Assembly (NCBI GenBank): GCA_021805885.1
Contig: JAJZDR010000008.1
Coordinates: forward strand, 1-10,916
Source: a bacterium
GTDB taxonomy: Bacteria > Patescibacteria > Dojkabacteria > JAKAPS01 > JAJZLI01
Length of the DNA: 10,916 bases
Reading direction: 5' to 3'
A program made the position numbers and the translations under genes. Shown here in pieces: positions 7,087 through 10,916 of the stretch (its first letter is position 1; the number at the start of each line of letters is the position of its first letter). A model generated the notes under the pieces. The model saw nothing but the letters and a program-made list of their open reading frames with translations. It was not told where the DNA came from and did not search any database.

Positions 7087-7500
7087 ATGATAGAACAAGA
7101 ACCAGCAAAAAATACAGAAGTATTAGAACTTTATAAAGTTGAGGAGGAACTGTATACTAGAATGCAAGGATTAAACACTCAACTTCATGCTAGGATAGAA
7201 GCAGTTGATATGGGGACTGTAGATTGTCAGTATGTATATTCTGATGAAATAGATAGTGTTCTACCTACTGAAACAAAGATATTTATAAACCCTAAAACTG
7301 ACGAAATATTGAGGATAGATTATGTTGGTGATAAATTGAAAGTTACTGTATGGTTCAACTCTAAAACTAGAGAAGATTCTAGGATAGTACAGTTTAGAAA
7401 TCCCATTATAACCTTATTCTCACCCGAAGAAGATATAGACCTTGTATCATATTTGCCACTTGGAGACAAATATGTAAAAACAATAATTCCAAAAAGATAA
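7087..7500 (+). CDS. Small soluble protein of unknown function (first of three)
   Basis: This 137-residue protein starts at ATG 7087; the Cys-rich in-frame extension back to a TTG at 7027 is probably not coding. It has no membrane segment or signal peptide. The N-terminal third is acidic and helical ('EVLELYKVEEELYTRM', about 11-26), and the rest alternates short hydrophobic stretches in a beta-rich pattern ('TKIFINP', 'ILRIDYV', 'LKVTVWF', 'NPIITLF'), ending in a basic tail. I recognise no family. It leads a set of three consecutive genes of nearly equal length (137, 130 and 129 aa) followed by a slipin gene. A structural or regulatory protein is as likely as an enzyme; I see no catalytic motif. 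Confidence 0.7.
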   Translation: MIEQEPAKNTEVLELYKVEEELYTRMQGLNTQLHARIEAVDMGTVDCQYVYSDEIDSVLPTETKIFINPKTDEILRIDYVGDKLKVTVWFNSKTREDSRIVQFRNPIITLFSPEEDIDLVSYLPLGDKYVKTIIPKR

Positions 7501-7541
7501 ATTTTGAATCTAGATCCTTATTATTTTAGTTTTTTAAAATT

Positions 7542-7934
7542 ATGTTAGAGCAATTGATAACTACTGAACAACCATATAATAGAGTACTTACACCAGAAGA
7601 AACAGAGAAAGATATAGAAAAAACATTAAAGGGTATTTCTTTGATGGAAGATGTAAGAGTGATTATAGAAACTAGGGACCCACAACAGCTATTGGTTGAT
7701 GGTAAAGAATGTGGGCCATTTGAAAAAGAGAATGATATGTACCCTAGAAATGAGACAATTAAAATAGTGACCAAAAGCGGAAATCCCGTTATTATATTAA
7801 AAGGAAAACCTCCTAGCCATTACGAAATAATAATAAAAAATCCAGAATCAATAAAGGTCTATGATAAACATATGGCAATAATAAGAGGATATAAGCAAGC
7901 TGACCTTGGTAATTTTACTTTAATAGAAGAATAA
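7542..7934 (+). CDS. Small soluble protein of unknown function (second of three)
   Basis: This 130-residue protein starts with ATG 41 bp after the preceding stop and has no Shine-Dalgarno. It is charged and soluble, with an acidic helical N-terminus ('TPEETEKDIEKTL', about 17-29) and a beta-rich remainder ('VRVIIETRDP', 'ETIKIVTKSG', 'PVIILKG', 'YEIIIKNP', 'HMAIIRGY'). The N-terminus weakly resembles that of the next protein: 'ITTEQPYNRVLTPEE' here and 'ITEQQKQYEDLFPED' there. Distant paralogy or a shared docking segment is possible but unproven. No known domain was recognised, and only 3 bp separate it from the next gene. Confidence 0.7.
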   Translation: MLEQLITTEQPYNRVLTPEETEKDIEKTLKGISLMEDVRVIIETRDPQQLLVDGKECGPFEKENDMYPRNETIKIVTKSGNPVIILKGKPPSHYEIIIKNPESIKVYDKHMAIIRGYKQADLGNFTLIEE

Positions 7935-7937
7935 ATT

Positions 7938-8327
7938 ATGGGAGAAACTGATAGAATAACAGAACAGCAAAAGCAATACGAAGACCTATTTCCGGAAGAT
8001 ATTGATACTTATTTAAGACATATTTTAGATACTAGCGAAAAGGCATTTATGAAAGTAAAAGGAGATGGAGATCCAGCATATATTTCAGGTCATTCAACAA
8101 TTGATATGGAAAGAGACATTTTCCTTGTATTAGTTGAACGTAATAGAGAAACTCCACCGTCTATAAAAATTGCCATAGACAGAAGGTATTTACATGGTGT
8201 TAGAGCAAATATTCGTATAACTGTAAATAATGTAAAGGAACTGATTATATACACAATGGATGGACAAACAAAAATAAGAAGATATATAAAAGATGAAGAA
8301 GGAGTGTTTAGAGTTTTTGTTGATTAA
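7938..8327 (+). CDS. Small soluble protein of unknown function (third of three)
   Basis: This 129-residue protein starts 3 bp after the previous stop and is therefore likely translated from the same message. The N-terminal 35 residues are acidic and helical. The rest reads as beta strands ('RDIFLVLVER', 'PPSIKIAID', 'ANIRITVNN', 'ELIIYTMDG', 'TKIRRYIKDE', 'GVFRVFVD'), with a 'GDGDPAYISGH' loop near 42-52. No membrane helix, signal peptide or catalytic signature is visible. A 74-bp gap separates it from the slipin gene, so it may end its transcription unit or read into it; I see no terminator hairpin. Confidence 0.7.
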   Translation: MGETDRITEQQKQYEDLFPEDIDTYLRHILDTSEKAFMKVKGDGDPAYISGHSTIDMERDIFLVLVERNRETPPSIKIAIDRRYLHGVRANIRITVNNVKELIIYTMDGQTKIRRYIKDEEGVFRVFVD

Positions 8328-8360
8328 ATATCATAAATAATCATTTGTTTTTTATACTCA

Positions 8361-8390
8361 TTAGGTATAAAATTACCTTATTAATATAAA
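8361..8390 (+). promoter_or_regulatory. Possible promoter region of the slipin gene
   Basis: TATAAA at 8385-8390 lies 11 nt upstream of the slipin ATG, the same distance as in the peptidase promoter, but its -35 (TTAGGT at 8361-8366, 18-bp spacing) is weak. A second candidate is TTTGTT (8344-8349) with TATAAA (8366-8371). An imperfect palindrome with AGGTA (8363-8367) and TACCT (8374-8378) overlaps both and could bind a regulator. Confidence 0.22.
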
Positions 8391-8401
8391 CTATTAAATA
8401 T

Positions 8402-9328
8402 ATGCAAGATAGTATGCCAGAAAGATCACCTGCAAGTCCATTAGCTTCAGTTTTATTTTTACTAATTATAGTCATAGGTTTCTTTATTGGATTGCCTCTA
8501 TTTTCGTCAAATTTTGCTTTAGCAGTAACACTGTGGGTAATATTTTTCTTAATTGCACTATTGGTTTCAATATCTGTTCATACAGCAGCAGAATGGGATA
8601 GGGCAACAGTTTTGAAACTGGGGAAATTTTCTCGAATATCTGGTCCTGGAATATTTTTCATAATACCAGTATTTGAAACTATTCCATATTGGATAGATTT
8701 AAGAACAATGTCAGTACCAATAAAAGCAGAGCAAACATTAACCAAAGATAGTGTTCCAGTATCAGTTGAGGCTATCTTATTTTTTAGAGTAATAGATGCA
8801 AAAATGGCATCTTTAGCTGTTGCAGATTATTATAATTCAGGGATTTTAGCAGCACAAACTGCGTTAAGAGATATTATAGGAAAAAGTGAACTATCAACAG
8901 TATTATCAGAAAGAGAAAATATTGATGAAGCATTAAAAGTAGTAATAGGTAAAAGAGTAAGTCCTTGGGGCATTGAAGTTATATCAGTGGAAATGAGAGA
9001 TGTTATTATTCCAGAAAACCTTCAAAATGCAATGAGTCAAAAAGCCCAATCAGAAAGAGAAAGAGAGTCAAGGGTTATACTTGGAGACTCAGAAAGAATA
9101 ATAGCAGATAGTTTTAGTCAGGCTGCAGAGAAATACAAGGATAATCCTGTAGCATTACATTTAAGAGCAATGAATATGTTATTCGAAGGCCTGAAAGAAA
9201 AAGGTGCTTTAATGATTGTCCCATCTTCTGCACTTGACTCTATGAACCTAGGGTCTTTAGCTGGTATTGCCTCTTTAGGTGGAGAAAAACTAAATGAGAG
9301 TAGCAAAATAAAAAACCCAAAAAAATAA
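8402..9328 (+). CDS. Slipin/stomatin-like SPFH-domain membrane protein
   Basis: SPFH proteins are membrane scaffolds that oligomerise into rings or cages and often regulate proteases or membrane microdomains. The 308-residue protein has two hydrophobic helices (about 15-33 and 38-59) and a full SPFH/band-7 domain from about 60 to 215. Slipin landmarks are clear: 'EWDRATVLKLGKF' (64-76), 'GPGIFFIIP' (81-89), 'IDLRTMSVP' (98-106), 'AEQTLTKDSVPVSVEAILFF' (109-128), 'AAQTALRDIIG' (150-160), 'PWGIEVISVEMRDVIIP' (188-204), a charged coiled coil (about 205-250) and the conserved 'LHLRAMNMLFEGLKEKGAL' (252-270). The length is slightly above typical because of a Lys/Asn-rich tail. The usual NfeD partner gene is not adjacent; three unrecognised small genes precede it and miaA follows after 27 bp. 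Confidence 0.93.
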   Translation: MQDSMPERSPASPLASVLFLLIIVIGFFIGLPLFSSNFALAVTLWVIFFLIALLVSISVHTAAEWDRATVLKLGKFSRISGPGIFFIIPVFETIPYWIDLRTMSVPIKAEQTLTKDSVPVSVEAILFFRVIDAKMASLAVADYYNSGILAAQTALRDIIGKSELSTVLSERENIDEALKVVIGKRVSPWGIEVISVEMRDVIIPENLQNAMSQKAQSERERESRVILGDSERIIADSFSQAAEKYKDNPVALHLRAMNMLFEGLKEKGALMIVPSSALDSMNLGSLAGIASLGGEKLNESSKIKNPKK

Positions 9329-9355
9329 ATCTTAATCCAAAAAACCTTGACCAAA

Positions 9356-10237
9356 ATGAAAAAAATTGTAATTGTAGGAGGCACAGCTTCTGGTAAAACC
9401 AATTTAGCATATAATATTGCAAAAAATATTAATGGGGAGATTATATCTGCTGATTCAAGACAAGTGTATAAATATCTTGATATAGGATCATCTAAAGAAA
9501 GATTTGAAGATATTAAAACACACCTTATAGATATAATAACCCCAGATCAAAGGTATTCTGCATTCTTATTTAAAAATGATACAAAAAAGATAATACAAGA
9601 AATAGAGTTGAAAGGTAAAATTCCAATAATAGTTGGAGGTACTGGACTATATACAAGAGCACTTGTGTATAATCTTTCTTTAGGTAAAAACCCTGATTTT
9701 AAATTGAGAAAAGAATTGGAAGGCAAAACAAAAGAAGAATTACAAGATATACTGTACTCCATCAACCCAAAATTTAAGGAAATACTAAATAACTCAGACA
9801 GAAATAACAAAATAAGATTAATAAGGTATATAGAGAAAGGAGAAATAACAGATGATAATTTTGGATCTGGATCCAATAGATCTAGGTCCTTTGAAAATAA
9901 TGAATATATACAAGTACAAATAGATATGAATAAAGACGAAATAATAAAAAGAATACGAAATAGGACTAATAACATGATTAAACTTGGGCTTATTGATGAA
10001 ACATCAAATGTATTAGGATTAGGTTACAGTAAAGAAGATCCTGGCTTATCCATGATAGGCTATAAAGAAGCTATAGAATTTATTGAAAATAAGATTAATC
10101 AACAAGAATTGATTGATAAAATTAATCAAAGTACTATTAATCTATTAAAAAGACAACTAACATACTTTGGAGGTGATAAAAATATATTGACCCTAGAAGA
10201 TAACAAAATATTAGATTTCATAAAAACTCACATCTAA
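9356..10237 (+). CDS. miaA: tRNA dimethylallyltransferase (MiaA)
   Basis: MiaA transfers a dimethylallyl group from DMAPP to N6 of A37 in tRNAs that read codons starting with U, which stabilises codon pairing. From ATG 9356 the protein is 293 residues, near normal length; an in-frame TTG at 9347 would add three residues and is less likely. Visible motifs are the P-loop 'GGTASGKT' (8-15), the 'ISADSRQVYKYLDIGSSK' substrate region (30-47, with Asp33), 'VGGTGLYTRAL' (93-103, with the Thr of GGTGLY), 'NKIRLIRYIE' (151-160), 'IGYKEA' (234-239) and the C-terminal 'KRQLTYF' (265-271). There is an unusual Ser/Gly/Arg-rich patch at about 170-178, where MiaA proteins usually have a loop. It follows the slipin gene by 27 bp without a Shine-Dalgarno and is probably co-transcribed with it. 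Confidence 0.95.
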   Translation: MKKIVIVGGTASGKTNLAYNIAKNINGEIISADSRQVYKYLDIGSSKERFEDIKTHLIDIITPDQRYSAFLFKNDTKKIIQEIELKGKIPIIVGGTGLYTRALVYNLSLGKNPDFKLRKELEGKTKEELQDILYSINPKFKEILNNSDRNNKIRLIRYIEKGEITDDNFGSGSNRSRSFENNEYIQVQIDMNKDEIIKRIRNRTNNMIKLGLIDETSNVLGLGYSKEDPGLSMIGYKEAIEFIENKINQQELIDKINQSTINLLKRQLTYFGGDKNILTLEDNKILDFIKTHI

Positions 10238-10266
10238 TTGAAAAATTATGAAGCATAATATATACT
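10238..10266 (+). promoter_or_regulatory. Putative promoter of the small membrane protein gene
   Basis: TTGAAA (10238-10243), an exact 17-bp spacer and TATACT (10261-10266) form one of the best sigma-70-like promoters in the window, starting at the first base after the miaA stop codon. The predicted start near 10273 is only a few bases before the TTG at 10277 and about 73 bases before the GTG at 10346. Confidence 0.5.
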
Positions 10267-10276
10267 ACGATGGTTC

Positions 10277-10645
10277 TTGTTAAATGATGCAATTGATATT
10301 GGACATTCCAGTATCCATCTTAATAAGAAGTTAGAGGAGTCCTTTGTGAAAAATAGTCTGACCGCGATATTCTGGTTTATTGTTCTTGCAATAACAACTC
10401 ATTTTACTTTCCTGTACATTCTTGGGAGTAAACCAACCATTATAGGGGGCATATCATCAAGCACAAAAGGTGCAGGACAAATCCAGTATCTTATAAATGG
10501 AATCAGAATCGTATGTTTGTATGGAATACCAGGAATCTTTTGTATAGCTGCTATTGTACTATGGGTATACGCAAAAACAACCCCTGAATATACAAGTCAG
10601 GTAGACTATTACAATAACTATAGCTCCTTTGGTGAGTGGTCTTAA
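10277..10645 (+). CDS. Small two-helix membrane protein of unknown function
   Basis: The frame gives 122 residues from a TTG at 10277, or 99 from a GTG at 10346. The GTG has GAGGAG (10334-10339) 6 nt upstream, the best-placed Shine-Dalgarno here, whereas the TTG would be almost leaderless from the promoter ending at 10266. The start is therefore unsettled. In the 122-residue numbering there are two hydrophobic helices (about 29-49 and 76-96) joined by a Gly/Ser-rich loop 'GGISSSTKGAGQIQ' and followed by a polar, Tyr/Asn-rich tail ending 'YYNNYSSFGEWS'. The helix-loop-helix form recalls small pilin-like or channel subunits, but I recognise no family and assign no function. In the alternative-start case, a 16-codon reading frame (10284-10334) ends exactly at the Shine-Dalgarno. 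Confidence 0.65.
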   Translation: MLNDAIDIGHSSIHLNKKLEESFVKNSLTAIFWFIVLAITTHFTFLYILGSKPTIIGGISSSTKGAGQIQYLINGIRIVCLYGIPGIFCIAAIVLWVYAKTTPEYTSQVDYYNNYSSFGEWS

Positions 10646-10659
10646 TCAGCTAAAGCTGA
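10646..10659. repeat. Short perfect palindrome immediately after the small membrane protein gene
   Basis: TCAGCT and AGCTGA flank two bases directly after the TAA stop. As RNA it could form a small 4-5 bp hairpin, but no U-run follows on the plus strand, so it is not a convincing terminator for the upstream gene. Confidence 0.35.
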
Positions 10660-10676
10660 AAAAGATCCTAATTCTA

Positions 10677-10746
10677 GCAAGAGAGCTGGGTAAGATGAAA
10701 CACTTTTTGGATATAGATCCATTGTTTTTCCTTACCCAGCCTCTGC
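10677..10746. other. Long rod-like inverted repeat, possible structured RNA or small non-autonomous element
   Basis: Perfect 10-bp arms GCTGGGTAAG (10685-10694) and its complement (10731-10740) are extended outward by AGAG/CTCT and GC/GC with single-A bulges. Inside, a 3x3 internal loop leads to AAACA (10698-10702) paired with TGTTT (10723-10727), then to a terminal TGGAT/ATCCA hairpin (10708-10712 with 10717-10721) closed by a 4-nt loop. ATCCTAA occurs as a direct repeat on each side (10665-10671 and 10752-10758). It does not match the 4.5S/SRP apical motif, a tRNA or a normal terminator, because no U-run follows directly on either strand. Confidence 0.5.
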
Positions 10747-10770
10747 CACGTATCCTAAATATTCCAATAT

Positions 10771-10803
10771 AAAAAAAACAAACCCCACTTCTATGTGGGA
10801 TTT
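10771..10803 (-). terminator. Rho-independent terminator of the HU-like gene
   Basis: On the minus strand, the stem AAA-T-CCCAC (10803-10795) pairs with GTGGG-G-TTT (10788-10780) around a 6-nt loop, with one internal mismatch. It is followed by a run of eight T residues (10778-10771). It begins 27 bp after the HU-like stop codon, and the T-run orientation assigns it to that gene. Confidence 0.75.
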
Positions 10804-10829
10804 GAAATTTTGTTTTTAAAAAATAAAGC

Positions 10830-10916
10830 TTATTTTACTGCTACTTTTAGTGCTTTTCCAGCTCTAAATGCAGGAGATTTTGTTGCTGCAATTCTGATTT
10901 TTGCTCCAGTTTGAGG
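10830..10916 (-). CDS. HU-family DNA-binding protein, C-terminal fragment
   Basis: Only the last 28 codons and the TAA stop (10832-10830) lie in the window; the start is beyond the right edge. The residues 'PQTGAKIRIAATKSPAFRAG' followed by 'KALKVAVK' match the C-terminus of HU/IHF proteins. 'NPQTG..I.I' forms the end of the DNA-gripping beta arm, and 'P.FRAGKALK' is the conserved final helix. HU is a small dimeric nucleoid protein that bends and compacts DNA. The fragment is intact and is followed by a good terminator. Confidence 0.93.
   Translation of the reverse strand, partial: PQTGAKIRIAATKSPAFRAGKALKVAVK

Noticed and set aside
7526..7774. Minus-strand frame opposite the second small gene
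   Set aside because: The plus-strand gene fits the tight spacing of the three-gene set; the antisense frame is a composition artefact.
9118..9422. Two minus-strand frames opposite the slipin C-terminus and the miaA start
   Set aside because: Both overlap confidently identified genes and encode low-complexity Phe/Leu-rich peptides.
9547..9975. A 142-codon minus-strand frame opposite miaA
   Set aside because: miaA is unambiguous on the plus strand; the antisense peptide is Ser/Leu/Ile-rich and has no recognisable motif.
10677..10746. 4.5S/SRP RNA, tRNA or ordinary terminator
   Set aside because: There is no GGAA-type apical loop with the conserved asymmetric loop, no tRNA T-loop consensus, and no U-run directly after the stem on either strand.

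Overview
The window looks like a chromosomal stretch from a strongly AT-rich bacterium with a reduced, compact genome, most plausibly a member of the Patescibacteria (Candidate Phyla Radiation). The support is indirect. There is a CAP-domain membrane protein with the N-terminal 'FFP..NEYHSPIL' signature that I associate with Patescibacteria, many small unrecognised proteins, short intergenic gaps, and few Shine-Dalgarno sequences. UGA is used as a stop and a full release factor 2 is present, so the UGA-to-glycine code of Gracilibacteria/Absconditabacteria does not apply. I cannot assign a finer lineage.

Layout. (1) Positions 1-840, minus: C-terminally cut membrane-anchored protein that resembles a degenerate LytR-CpsA-Psr (LCP) domain. 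(2) Positions 841-918: divergent intergenic region with three alternating AGAACA half-sites and promoter-like elements. (3) Positions 919-2507, plus: two overlapping genes, a CAP-like secreted/membrane protein and a polytopic membrane protein. (4) Positions 2513-6972, minus: a cell-division and translation cluster read as receiver-domain protein, prfB, ftsE, ftsX, then a coiled-coil C39-like cysteine peptidase that is probably the wall hydrolase controlled by FtsEX. (5) Positions 7087-8327, plus: three small soluble proteins of similar size with no recognised family. (6) Positions 8402-10237, plus: a slipin/stomatin (SPFH) protein followed by miaA. (7) Positions 10277-10645, plus: a small two-helix membrane protein. 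(8) Positions 10646-10770: a long rod-like inverted repeat of unknown identity. (9) Positions 10771-10916, minus: terminator and the C-terminus of an HU-family DNA-binding protein.

How the parts work together. The clearest functional unit is FtsE-FtsX plus the secreted coiled-coil peptidase: the ATPase and its membrane partner would transmit a cytoplasmic division signal to a periplasmic/extracellular papain-fold hydrolase. The LCP-like and CAP-like genes are also envelope proteins, but both lack the residues expected for the classical activities. The slipin and the three small proteins may form a separate membrane-associated module.

Across the window, the first gene of several transcription units has a -10-like hexamer only about 6-16 nt upstream of its start codon, while some internal genes have a Shine-Dalgarno. 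This suggests leaderless or near-leaderless transcripts. In sequence this AT-rich, chance -10 matches are common, so this remains a hypothesis. No mobile element, CRISPR array, tRNA or rRNA was recognised.
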